64,000 nucleotides of DNA from Gimesia aquarii. Lineage in GTDB: Bacteria; Planctomycetota; Planctomycetia; Planctomycetales; Planctomycetaceae. Made by a program: the position numbers and the translations under genes. Numbering within the stretch: the first letter of the stretch is position 1; every line of letters begins with the position of its first letter. Where the stretch lies: contig NZ_CP037920.1 in NCBI RefSeq assembly GCF_007748195.1, forward strand, positions 2,047,501 through 2,111,500, read 5' to 3'. Positions 53,411 through 61,754 of the stretch are shown here, one piece after another. The notes below the pieces were generated by a model. The model was not told the DNA's origin, made no database searches, and saw only the letters and a list, made by a program, of their open reading frames with translations.

Positions 53411-53440
53411 TGACCGGATAATAAGCGTTACCCAGTCTTC
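53408..53440. repeat. Border palindrome P18
   Basis: Arms GATGACCGGATAA and TTACCCAGTCTTC around TAAGCG, the same centre as P8. Confidence 0.78.
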
Positions 53441-53552
53441 TTTCATTAATCTCACAAAAGAAGAGATCCGTAAACGAAAACTTACCAGATATTTTTTACT
53501 GAATCACACCACGGTACGGAATTCTTAGATTATCTATCACTTCTAAACCACA

Positions 53553-53737
53553 TTACATGAACTGGAGTCGTCTCTCCTTTGCATTTGCTTCTATAGCTTT
53601 AAGATGATCAGAAACACCATTCGAAGAATTAATTCCAAATCTACTTTCAATTTTTCTTACTTTGAGAACATAGCCAATCTTGGTAATGAATTCACGAATG
53701 TAACTTAGGATTCGCTGTTGTCTTTAAGTTAATTTTT
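53553..53737 (-). pseudogene. LexA-type winged-helix domain fragment
   Basis: Minus-strand translation gives QQRILSYIREFITKIGYV, then KVRKIESRFGINSSNGVSDH and LKAIEANAKERRLQF before a stop: the LexA N-terminal DNA-binding domain. An in-frame TAA interrupts the expected start (KLT-stop-RQQR), no start codon is in frame, and the protease half is absent. Confidence 0.65.
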
Positions 53738-54034
53738 CATGAGTAAGCTAAGTGTTTCTAGTCAGAGACAAGAACTCAGATGATCGTCATACCAAAGACA
53801 AAAAGTAGTGGTTGGATAAATGCAAAGTTTTTCCATAATTTGAAAGGATAATAAGTACACAATGACTAGACAACTTTTGTTATTTGAAAAAACTAATGAA
53901 TATTATTTATCAGATTCCATAAACATGTATATTATTTTTTATTGGCTAAATGTTTACATGTGGTATTATGAAATTCGTCCATTATTGTTAAGTAAATGTT
54001 TAGAATTAGTAAATATGATTGAGGGGAGAAACAA
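53738..54034. other. Intergenic, no gene seen
   Basis: About 300 strongly A+T-rich bases upstream of the charged protein gene; probably its promoter. Confidence 0.4.
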
Positions 54035-54580
54035 ATGAATGATCAAAAGTTAACATCGAACGAAATAATTGCATCATTAAAAGAATTGACAGATAGAATA
54101 CAAGATGTTGAAGATGAGCTTTTTCCTGAAATTTCAGAAGACGAATACATCGAAAATTGGACATATAATAACGAAGTGTTTAAAGAACCTTCAAACTTTT
54201 TGGAACGGGACGATGACAGACCTCACCCAGGAGAACTACCTCACGAGAGAAGGGAGGAAGAAGAAAGAGAAGCGAGAAGGAAAGAAAGAATAAAAGAGAT
54301 CGAACGAAGAAAGGAGCACGAAAGAAAACTAAATACATGTATCAAGCTTAAATTACGAAAAATAAAGCGTAATAAAAAAGCTTCAAGAGGAGTGAAAAAT
54401 GTTGATAAGAAAAAAACTGCAGATAAAGCTCTCAAAAAAATGAAAAAAAATCCAAACATGAAAAAAGGGCGAATCATGGCTCCGAAAATTAAAGAAATAG
54501 AAGATGATTGTAAGGTTCGACTAATCATTTCTTGGAAGGATGATTTTGAGTTCAGATTTGAATTAGAGTGTGTATTTTAG
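54035..54580 (+). CDS. Highly charged coiled-coil protein
   Basis: A 181-residue protein. The acidic N-terminal 50 residues precede a Glu/Arg/Lys-rich helix (70-110) and a very basic segment (110-150), then a short beta end (VRLIISWKDDFEFRFEL). GAGGGGAG precedes the ATG. No family; it may bind nucleic acid. Last gene of the palindrome-bordered array. Confidence 0.6.
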   Translation: MNDQKLTSNEIIASLKELTDRIQDVEDELFPEISEDEYIENWTYNNEVFKEPSNFLERDDDRPHPGELPHERREEEEREARRKERIKEIERRKEHERKLNTCIKLKLRKIKRNKKASRGVKNVDKKKTADKALKKMKKNPNMKKGRIMAPKIKEIEDDCKVRLIISWKDDFEFRFELECVF

Positions 54581-54624
54581 TTGTAACAGTTAAGACTTAA
54601 TCTGGCTTCCTTTCTAAAATTAAA

Positions 54625-54659
54625 AATGATGGGTGGTAAACAACCTTTTCCCACCCACT
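54625..54659. repeat. Border palindrome P19 (degenerate, last copy)
   Basis: Arms TGATGGGTGGTAA and TTTTCCCACCCAC around ACAACC. It marks the right edge of the cargo, just before the replication genes. Confidence 0.65.
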
Positions 54660-54849
54660 CACTCTCTGTTTTTAGCAGAACACAAACATTACGCGCTAAT
54701 TGCTTTAACCCTTCGCTACTGCTTGCGCGTTGCGCTAAACAACCTGTCTAGGGCAATACCAGCAGGTTTCAACCTTACCTGATCCATGATGATGGGGGCA
54801 CAACTACTCTACTTCAGCCGTGTCATTGTCATAATCACAGCGAATGAAT

Positions 54850-55527
54850 TTAGGACTCTCCACTTTCCTGCCTTCGCCATTCAAAACGTCGGTCTTCTCC
54901 TTCTGCCCACACGATAGGACCACAGAATGCACGACTATAGATTCGCTCATCAAACACCTCGGTAAATCGTTTGTGATCCAGATTCGTTGTGATCAATGTG
55001 GGTTTCCCCGGTCGCAAATCAAGAATGCGTTTTAAGATTTCGTATTTTGATGGTGTCGGCTCTTTAATCCCCATATCATCCAGGCAGAGCAGACCAGCCC
55101 TGGAGATCTTCGCATAAAAATTACCTTCAAACTGTTCTGAGGTCGTTCCGTTGCTGAATCTGGTCGTTATGGAATGGGTCGGTGAAGTACGACAGGCAAT
55201 AATTTTTGATAATAAGTCTGAGGTGTCATACCAGAGGATTGTGGCCGGCTTTTGAGGGGGCACTCGCCATGACCGATAGACGCACGCCATGGCAAACGTT
55301 TTCCCTGTCCCGACAGGCCCTGAAATCATGATTGGCCATCTCAATTTTGTCAGGGCCTCCACAAGATCCTCGGCAAGTGTTTTTGATACTTTCACCCAAT
55401 CTGGATCCGGAACACCTTCAGGTGCCTGCCTTGGCATTTCTGTCTGCGTCAAGCAACTCAAAACTATCTGGTGTGGAGTCAATTCTTGCGGGGTCTCTGC
55501 GTTCGATTCTCCGTTTTCGTTCGTCAT
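54850..55527 (-). CDS. DnaC/IstB-like ATPase, probable helicase loader
   Basis: A 225-residue AAA+ protein with Walker A GPVGTGKT at residues 70-77, Walker B LLCLDDMG, and an Arg-finger region (YSRAFCG). DnaC-like proteins load the host replicative helicase at phage or plasmid origins. GGAGGG lies just upstream of the ATG at 55527, which fixes the start despite a 110-base overlap with the preceding replication gene. It fits a satellite replication module. Confidence 0.8.
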   Translation of the reverse strand: MTNENGESNAETPQELTPHQIVLSCLTQTEMPRQAPEGVPDPDWVKVSKTLAEDLVEALTKLRWPIMISGPVGTGKTFAMACVYRSWRVPPQKPATILWYDTSDLLSKIIACRTSPTHSITTRFSNGTTSEQFEGNFYAKISRAGLLCLDDMGIKEPTPSKYEILKRILDLRPGKPTLITTNLDHKRFTEVFDERIYSRAFCGPIVWAEGEDRRFEWRRQESGES

Positions 55528-56344
55528 AACTTCCCTCCAGAATTTTCATGACATTTTTTTCACCTGTTTTCCCTTTGGCAAACAACCACACAAACTTGAA
55601 CCAACCCTGTCCATGCAGGAACGTACCATCGCGAATGCGGTTCATGAGTGTGGGAATGTCCTCGAATGCCTCGCGCCACTCAGGATCGTTCTGGACGCGA
55701 CGCCAGCCCCGGAGGACTTCTTTGCCCCGATGATGGGAGATTTTGTGGCCTATCCCAGGGGGGAGGGCTTCGAAGGCGTGTATGAGTTCATCCAGCTTTT
55801 CAGGTTTTGCAATTTTGGGGTCAGGAGGGAGATCGCTGCCGTCAGGCTGCGAATCCTTTTCTTTTTTCTCTTTTTCTTTTATTAATCTATTCTCATTCTC
55901 TTTCTCTCTCTTAGTCCGACTAATTCTGGAAGATGTTCCAGGATTACTCGGAACATTTTCGGAAGATGTTCCAGAAATATTCCGAGTTTGCTCGGAAGGT
56001 CTGCGCACGGTTTTTTGCTTTCGTCTTCGATCCATGGCCCGCTTTTTTGATGATTCTCCCATGTGTTCCTCGAACTCGGGAAATAAAACCCCGTCATCAC
56101 TAAGTTCAAGCCAGCCAACGGTTACCATTGCCTGGGCAAACCCCGGGCAGTCGACTCTTTTGTCGATATCGGCATCATCTGCAAAAGGGACAAAGCCGTC
56201 CGCGGTTCTTCCGTCTGCCCAGGACCAGACAACGATCAGGCACCCGATGACGTCAAAAACCCGCAATCCCGTTGCTTTGGCGATCGCGGAAACCTTGGGT
56301 TCGTCTACCAGACATTTCCTCGCCTTGATCCATTCGTCATACAT
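55418..56344 (-). CDS. Replication-initiator-like protein
   Basis: A 308-residue protein: N-terminal winged-helix-type region (KVSAIAKATGLRVFDVIGCL...GWLELSDDGVLFPEFEEHMG), a charged linker with DNA-level repeats, and a C-terminal domain with GWRRVQNDPEWREAF-like helices. This layout matches phage replisome organisers preceding a DnaC-like loader. I start at the ATG at 56344 (AAGGTG upstream); an upstream frame to 56602 would overlap the operator palindrome. Confidence 0.65.
   Translation of the reverse strand: MYDEWIKARKCLVDEPKVSAIAKATGLRVFDVIGCLIVVWSWADGRTADGFVPFADDADIDKRVDCPGFAQAMVTVGWLELSDDGVLFPEFEEHMGESSKKRAMDRRRKQKTVRRPSEQTRNISGTSSENVPSNPGTSSRISRTKREKENENRLIKEKEKKEKDSQPDGSDLPPDPKIAKPEKLDELIHAFEALPPGIGHKISHHRGKEVLRGWRRVQNDPEWREAFEDIPTLMNRIRDGTFLHGQGWFKFVWLFAKGKTGEKNVMKILEGSYDERKRRIERRDPARIDSTPDSFELLDADRNAKAGT
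55926..56000. repeat. Iteron-like repeats inside the initiator gene
   Basis: Repeated and mirrored GGAAGATGTTCCAG and CTCGGAA elements occur at least three times within 75 bases. The same elements make up the palindrome at 56369-56408. Such repeats inside an initiator gene often mark the origin, as in lambda O. Confidence 0.6.
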
Positions 56345-56368
56345 GTTGTGAAACACCTTCCCAAATTG

Positions 56369-56408
56369 TTCCGAGTGATTCTGGAACATCTTCCAGAAAT
56401 ACTCGGAA
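56369..56408. promoter_or_regulatory. 40-bp palindrome upstream of the initiator gene
   Basis: TTCCGAGTGATTCTGGAA on the left mirrors TTCCAGAAATACTCGGAA on the right with one mismatch and a 4-base centre. It lies 25 bases before the start codon. Probable binding site for the initiator (autorepression) or part of the origin. Confidence 0.65.
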
Positions 56409-56471
56409 TGAATGACTCGGCTGCAGACACACTGAGATCTCCTTCTCAACAGCCGAGTCGCTTCCTTGTAA

Positions 56472-57374
56472 CTAGGCTGGAACCCCGCAAAGCAGTGAAA
56501 CAACCGCTTCAATGATGGGTCTGATCTCGCGCCAGCGTTTGGGAGAAATAAAACGGCCTCTGATTCCATCTTCGTTGAAAGAGAGCCAGTCATGCCAGCC
56601 ATGGGTCAATTGATGCCCATTACTGGCACGCGATTCATACTGAATCAATTCATTTGACAAATCGAAAGTCAGTACACACCCGATGAAATAAATGATGTGT
56701 TCTCCGGTCGAATCCCGCCATTTATGAGCTACCTGATGACGGTTCAGGAAGGCTCTGATCTGTTTTTCCACGGTCATCGGTGTGACTGGTACTTCATCAG
56801 AAGCGGGAGACCAAGCTGACTTGAATACACTCCCCCGATTCTGATCAGTCTGCTGGCTGTGATTGAGAACCGAGTCTGGAGGGACAGCAGAACTATGATT
56901 CACCATTGGCGGACTGATTCGTTTGACCTTGATCCCGTTGCACCACCTGATATTTCGATAGGCGTGAATCCATTTCAGGAAGCCTGCCGGCAGTAAATCT
57001 GTTTGGGGGAAACGGGACGTGATTTCAAGAAAGACCGGTTCAAATCGGTTCCACCATGCCACATCAATCTTTCGATACTGCAAGTGAGTCTCATCCAGAG
57101 CCGCCCATTCCTGTGAACTGCCGGGCTGAACCCGATACGGACGGCTGTTGTGCCAGATCGCCACTCTGTTGAATCTCGGAAAAAACAGGACTGAATGTGA
57201 TTCGACGCCGATGGCGTAAACTTCCTGTTCGGGATTCCAATCGTAAACAAACTCTTTGAATCCATGTTGCTCCATGAGGTCCAGCAGCTCTGTTTCTGAG
57301 ATGATCAATGTTTGTCTTTCCTCATTAACTGGATTCTTCTGATCTTCAGGAGTTGGATTTCTGTCTATTGTCAT
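56472..57374 (-). CDS. Unknown protein of the replication module
   Basis: A 300-residue protein. It has Trp-rich beta segments (WNPEQEVYAIGVESHSVLFF) and a C-terminal half with a repeat of the same sort of domain (HIIYFIGCVLTFDLSNELIQ). The start at 57374 (ATGACAATAG) follows AGGAC. A primase or DNA-binding role is possible from context, but no motif confirms it. Confidence 0.6.
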   Translation of the reverse strand: MTIDRNPTPEDQKNPVNEERQTLIISETELLDLMEQHGFKEFVYDWNPEQEVYAIGVESHSVLFFPRFNRVAIWHNSRPYRVQPGSSQEWAALDETHLQYRKIDVAWWNRFEPVFLEITSRFPQTDLLPAGFLKWIHAYRNIRWCNGIKVKRISPPMVNHSSAVPPDSVLNHSQQTDQNRGSVFKSAWSPASDEVPVTPMTVEKQIRAFLNRHQVAHKWRDSTGEHIIYFIGCVLTFDLSNELIQYESRASNGHQLTHGWHDWLSFNEDGIRGRFISPKRWREIRPIIEAVVSLLCGVPA

Positions 57375-57615
57375 TGTCCTGACTTTCTGAAAAGTGATAA
57401 AATTTCCCAATGACGATGTGGTCAAAGGATGTATAAAACAGGGGACGCCAATCGAGTAAGGGCGAGTGAATGACGCTAGATAACGAATCTGCACCCTGCA
57501 AAAAGTTTTGAAAATCCACACGGCAATGAGAGTCATCAGCCCTCTCGATCGCTTCAGACTGTAAGGTTAGAGATTTCTGCGAGATGTCTTCGTGTGGATG
57601 TTTCAGGTGGTTCAT
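57346..57615 (-). CDS. Small protein overlapping the previous gene
   Basis: An 89-residue protein without recognised domains. AAGGT lies 8 bases before its ATG and its 3' end overlaps the next gene start by 29 bases, as in compact phage operons. Reality uncertain. Confidence 0.4.
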   Translation of the reverse strand: MNHLKHPHEDISQKSLTLQSEAIERADDSHCRVDFQNFLQGADSLSSVIHSPLLDWRPLFYTSFDHIVIGKFYHFSESQDNDNRQKSNS

Positions 57616-57717
57616 TAGCGCGTACCTTCTTCGCAGAAAAAATAAAGTTGTTTGAAAAATAGCATTTAAGTAACGGTGGTTAGGCTCTGTGCTGTGCTCT
57701 TGATTTGGCTTGATGGC

Positions 57718-57996
57718 TTAAGCAGTGGCTGATTCTGGTTGTTCTGAATCTTCGTTGATTAGTACATGCGATTTACGTTGTCTTTTTTCAACGGGTCGCA
57801 ACAGATCCCAGAGGTCAGATGCTCGTGCCCATTGTCGACCAGCAAACCACCTCAATTCAAGACCATTACTTTTGAGTTGTTCAATAGCTGGCCTTCCAGC
57901 TCCTGCAGACTTTGCGATGTCTGAAATTGGATAAATACAATTTAGATCGAGCTTTAAAATATCACCTGATTTGATTTCTTTTGTTTTTGTTTTCAT
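57718..57996 (-). CDS. Excisionase-like helix-turn-helix protein
   Basis: A 92-residue protein with a winged helix-turn-helix (YPISDIAKSAGAGRPAIEQL, then GLELRWFAGRQWARASDL) like Xis/AlpA. GGGGA precedes the ATG. It lies 380 bases inside attR, opposite to the integrase end; in the excised circle it would be next to the integrase. It probably directs excision. Confidence 0.65.
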   Translation of the reverse strand: MKTKTKEIKSGDILKLDLNCIYPISDIAKSAGAGRPAIEQLKSNGLELRWFAGRQWARASDLWDLLRPVEKRQRKSHVLINEDSEQPESATA

Positions 57997-58374
57997 TTAA
58001 TTCCCCATCTATTTGAGTAAAGACGAGGTCAACATTACATCTTTTTTTTCGAGTGTAAATCGTGATTGTTGTATTAACTGTAGTTATGGCATTGGTGCCA
58101 AAAAAATGTTATGAGATTTTTATGGAAGAGTTCCTGGAAAGTTCCGGGAATTTTTATTCTAGAGTTTTTACAAAAAAATTCACTGAATGTGGAATGGCAT
58201 CTGTTGAATGTCACCTAATCAATAATCCGATGGATCATGAATAGATCCTGTAGACCCAATTGTAGACCAGGGCATGGATAAAAACGCCATCGTTGACCAA
58301 AGTGCGGCTTGTAAATCAATCGAACCTTAATTAGGTTACAATCACTATGACATTATCATGACAGTGTTTATATA
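57997..58374. other. Right end of the island, no gene supported
   Basis: About 380 bases. It contains AGACCCAATTGTAGACCAG, recalling the TAGACCTTTTTGTAGACC repeat at the integrase 3' end near 19053, possible arm-type integrase sites. A 60-codon frame at 58062 is not convincing. Confidence 0.4.
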
Positions 58375-58416
58375 TTCCTAAAGCATAGGTCGCAGGTTCG
58401 AATCCTGCCGGGGGTA
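58375..58416 (+). repeat. attR: 42-bp direct repeat of tRNA-Arg 3' end
   Basis: Identical to 18936-18977. The upstream tRNA half is absent, so this is not a functional tRNA but the right attachment site. Confidence 0.93.
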
Positions 58417-58496
58417 ATAAAATTGATCTGTTATTGTGGGTTTGGGTGATCAGATATTATTAAGTATCTGTGTATGCGGTTCGGTGTAGTGATGTC

Positions 58497-58742
58497 ATGA
58501 TCGGACTTGTATTTTATTTAATTATAGTTACTTTTGTGGCGTTAATAATTTATGGCGCCATACTTGCGTTTGCATTTACACGAAAGAAGAATCACTGGTG
58601 GGCACACGTCATAGTTGTTGGTAGCTGCGTCGTATTTCTTTTATGGGGGCAATACTTGATATTTGTCTTGGCTGATTTCTCAGTGATTCTCTTAAAATTA
58701 TGTATGAAGTTGAGCCCAGCTGGGACATTTAGAGCCAGGTGA
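58497..58742 (+). CDS. Small two-span membrane protein
   Basis: An 81-residue protein with two or three hydrophobic helices (GLVFYLIIVTFVALIIYGAI and VIVVGSCVVFLLWGQYLIF). No family. It overlaps the next gene at its stop codon. Confidence 0.5.
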   Translation: MIGLVFYLIIVTFVALIIYGAILAFAFTRKKNHWWAHVIVVGSCVVFLLWGQYLIFVLADFSVILLKLCMKLSPAGTFRAR

Positions 58743-58936
58743 TGCTGTCATTCGAAGGATCGCAAAGAGACGGCCACCGCAAAAACGAGTATTACCAACG
58801 GCTCTGTGAATTGGCAGTAAAGCTTGAACTGCCTTATGACTCACCAGTCCACAAGATCCTTGCCACAGTCAAAGCCCCCACCATAGAACAGGCTAAGCTG
58901 GTAGCTACAGTGCTGGGGCGAGGAAAGAGCGGTTGA
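58742..58936 (+). CDS. Small soluble protein
   Basis: A 64-residue helical protein (YYQRLCELAVKLELPYDSPV, IEQAKLVATVLG), unknown. The preceding gene's stop overlaps its start region, suggesting a two-gene unit. Confidence 0.5.
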   Translation: MLSFEGSQRDGHRKNEYYQRLCELAVKLELPYDSPVHKILATVKAPTIEQAKLVATVLGRGKSG

Positions 58937-59090
58937 TATTCATTATAAGCTGGGATGGTGAAGAGGATTGAGGTACCGAAGTGTAGAGAGGTAATGGAGC
59001 AGAATTAAAAACTCCCAACCACAAACAGGGCCGTGAATATTATGTCAGAGAATCAAGAGCCTGCTTGACCACTCACGTCATCATCCTATC

Positions 59091-59474
59091 TCATAATAGC
59101 GAACCGTCATACCCGAGACTTTTGAGATAACTCTCCAACAGGCTAAGCACATACCACAATATCGTGCAGTTAACCACTATCATGAACCATGTCGCCAACT
59201 TAATATCTGAAAGATTCGTATCCCCGCTTGGGAACCACGAGAAAGCCAATTCACCGAAGACTATCCCATTGACGCCAGCAATAATCGCAAAAAGTCCCAA
59301 TCCGATGAGCTTTTTGGAAATCTTAATCTCCGTGACTTCTCCACTTGCCTGGTAGACCGGCCAACCGACGAACACAAGGAGAATTAGGCAGCCAATTCCA
59401 AGCACACCAAGCCCTATGAGTCGATAGCTTGGCGATTTCTTGCTTGTTGATTCATCGTCGACTTCATCCATCAC
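59091..59474 (-). CDS. Membrane protein with three helices
   Basis: A 127-residue protein with helices at about 20-40, 55-77 and 90-112, unknown family. Located in the probable older insertion. Confidence 0.6.
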   Translation of the reverse strand: MMDEVDDESTSKKSPSYRLIGLGVLGIGCLILLVFVGWPVYQASGEVTEIKISKKLIGLGLFAIIAGVNGIVFGELAFSWFPSGDTNLSDIKLATWFMIVVNCTILWYVLSLLESYLKSLGYDGSLL

Positions 59475-59552
59475 AGCCCCCTTTTCTTGTGTCCTATCTA
59501 GAATTTGACTGAATAATATTGGTAGAATCCGCCCTAATCAGGGCGGCTTTGT

Positions 59553-60116
59553 TTATTTGGGAGATGGGTCTTCTGAGTTGTCGCCTTTGCCATCTCGTCT
59601 TTCCTTGCACCATCCACGACAACACTGCCACTTCATGTACGGAACTTTGTCCCCATTCGCTGAGACAAACAGGACACGTTTTTCGCTTCTGCGGCGTTCG
59701 TACAACTCGCCGCATCGGCATCTGAAGTAGCCGAACTCCCCTTCGTGTTGTTCTAGCTCAAAGTCACCAAAGTCTGCAAGCAGTCCGCTCCTGCAATTCC
59801 CGCTTCTGCACGGCGGCAGGTACGGGATTCCATCTTTGACGACCCCCTCCAGCAGAGCAAACAGAGCAATCAGCCCATACAGGACAGCAAAGGCTATAGC
59901 GCAACCCGCAGGGAACCCTGCGAGATAGCCCAACAAGCCGAATCGTTCTCCACAAACCATGGTAAACACCAAACCTGCCAACAACATAGTCAGGACGAGA
60001 AGCAATTCAAATCCCGTTGCACCCGTGCGTTTCTTCCTCCAACCGGGAATTCCCATATGGGTTGAGCCTGAGACCGATCCGGAATCGTCATTGATAAAGG
60101 CGAACATAATCATCAA
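59553..60116 (-). CDS. Membrane protein with Cys-rich tail
   Basis: A 187-residue protein with two membrane helices (about 35-57 and 65-92) followed by a Cys-rich tail (CRSGNCRSG, FRCRCGEL, QCCRGWC) that may bind zinc. No family. A GC hairpin (59529-59546) follows its stop. Confidence 0.55.
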   Translation of the reverse strand: MMIMFAFINDDSGSVSGSTHMGIPGWRKKRTGATGFELLLVLTMLLAGLVFTMVCGERFGLLGYLAGFPAGCAIAFAVLYGLIALFALLEGVVKDGIPYLPPCRSGNCRSGLLADFGDFELEQHEGEFGYFRCRCGELYERRRSEKRVLFVSANGDKVPYMKWQCCRGWCKERRDGKGDNSEDPSPK

Positions 60117-60192
60117 TTAACCAGCCTACCAAATCCATCCTCGTGTTCAACCATCAAGTGTAAAAGCGAATCCTAAAGTGGGGAATTAATGT

Positions 60193-60224
60193 AAAAAAGC
60201 CGCCCAGAATTGGACGGCTTTTTT
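60193..60224. terminator. Terminator hairpin
   Basis: AAAAAAGCCG...GGACGGCTTTTTT forms a GC stem with A and T tracts on both sides. It serves the minus-strand gene at 60278-61339. Confidence 0.85.
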
Positions 60225-60277
60225 GTTTAGAAACCTGTCCTAACCTCGCAATTGCCGTTAGAAAATTACCACAGTAA

Positions 60278-61339
60278 TCAATAGGTGACGTAAGTAGAGC
60301 CATTTTTTACAGAAATAGATTTATCATCAGTTTTTGCAACGTTTCTTACAAAGCTTGTATGATTTATTGTTCCAGAAAGTAAATATATGTGACCATTGGT
60401 AATATCAAGGCGACTGCTATAGTCGACTACAATATTCATTTTGGTCGCTCCAACCCTGCCCAGGAACATAGAACTAGAATAACTATGATTCACATTAAGA
60501 TCTGTTGTCTCTATCGCACCAATATTTACAAAGGCAGAATGGTTACTTTTAATTGAAGTAGTACCTGGATTAGTAATTGTGCTGATTGTAACCGTACTGG
60601 AACTTGAAACTTCGACTGAGAGATCTAAACATTTTAGATTAGTAATTACAATACTTCCTGAACTAGATGCTTTGATAATTGCACTATCGCAAAAGAGGTT
60701 TTTTAAGCTTTTACTAGTACCATTAACAATGATTTCACGAGATACTGGTGGAACATACTTGTGCATCATTATTTTTACAAAATGCTTCCAGTTGTTAGGC
60801 AATGTACGATTTCCAAACCAATAAATATTACAAGTGCGGCTATTGTAATTAATAACTGAGCCCTGAACCGATATCTTTGCTGCAAACCCAATAAAGTCAG
60901 TTGGTTTTCGTCCAAGCATTTTTATAAGCTGACTATGCATCGTTTTGGCGTTAGGATCATCTTCATACTTAAACAGGGGTTTTGTTTTTACATTTTTAAA
61001 TTTTGGAAGTGGATCAATCCATGTTTTCGGTTTTTCTCCTTTTTTGACGAGTTGGCCAGGAAAAAGAAAGCATGTACCTGGAGTGATTTCTCCATAGTAA
61101 TCGTCTTTCCAAGATGTAACAGCCACTAATCCAGTTACTCCAAACTGAGGATTCATCCTCAAGAGGTAATAATTATTAATGGATTCCTGTACTATTAAAC
61201 TCTTAGTAGGAATTGGAGGAGGGTCAACATAAGCTGACTGACAAACAGATGATTTTGAGAGAACGAAAAGAATGCAAAGGGAAATTAAATAGCTTCGTTT
61301 TTTTAGTGGTGAGGTCAAATGATTTAGTACAGTTCTCAT
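60278..61339 (-). CDS. Secreted protein with beta-helix-like C-terminus
   Basis: A 353-residue protein with a signal peptide (cleaved near VCQSA, residue 36). The C-terminal 130 residues are Ser/Thr/Asn-rich repeated strands (SGSIVITNLKCLDLSVEV, SSSTVTISTI), like DUF2807-type adhesin beta-helices. GGGGCTAC precedes the ATG. Possibly surface-bound. Followed by a strong terminator. Confidence 0.6.
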   Translation of the reverse strand: MRTVLNHLTSPLKKRSYLISLCILFVLSKSSVCQSAYVDPPPIPTKSLIVQESINNYYLLRMNPQFGVTGLVAVTSWKDDYYGEITPGTCFLFPGQLVKKGEKPKTWIDPLPKFKNVKTKPLFKYEDDPNAKTMHSQLIKMLGRKPTDFIGFAAKISVQGSVINYNSRTCNIYWFGNRTLPNNWKHFVKIMMHKYVPPVSREIIVNGTSKSLKNLFCDSAIIKASSSGSIVITNLKCLDLSVEVSSSSTVTISTITNPGTTSIKSNHSAFVNIGAIETTDLNVNHSYSSSMFLGRVGATKMNIVVDYSSRLDITNGHIYLLSGTINHTSFVRNVAKTDDKSISVKNGSTYVTY

Positions 61340-61754
61340 AATGTGTAGCCCCTGATTTCAAAATGGTTATTCTTGTTATGACGTATTCCCATACAAAATA
61401 TGTCCATACTCAAAAATATATACTTATCAACATATTCATAGTTTTCAAATGGTAAATATATGTTTCTAATAAAATCATGCGTATACATCCATGTGTGTAT
61501 ATTTTTTCTGTAATAGCTTTTTACTTCAGGATTTTATTGCAATGTACAAAGTACAGTGTATTGTGAATAGATCTCAGTCCCCAAGTTCGCCAGGTGGCGA
61601 CCGCGTGTGACCCGCTGGAGGTGGTCACGTAGATTTAAAATCCGCGTCAATTCTTCAGGTCTGCATTGAATCCCAGACCTCCAAACCAAGGAAGTCTTTA
61701 AGCGATTCTGCGCGTCGTTTATTGAGCGATATTCTTACGCGCCGAGAGACAATT
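61340..61754. other. Intergenic with two small hairpins
   Basis: Holds TTCGCCAGGTGGCGA (61584-61598) and GTGACC...GGTCAC (61607-61629). No gene seen. The hairpins could be regulatory or a cassette border of another family. Confidence 0.45.

Noticed and set aside
27045-54659. Palindromes as ordinary Rho-independent terminators
   Set aside because: Most lack a T tract, the arms are conserved in sequence and not just in pairing, and several lie next to gene starts. A secondary terminator effect is not excluded.
58375-58416. Second tRNA gene
   Set aside because: Only the 3' half of tRNA-Arg is present; the upstream sequence cannot form the acceptor or D arm, so it is an attachment site.
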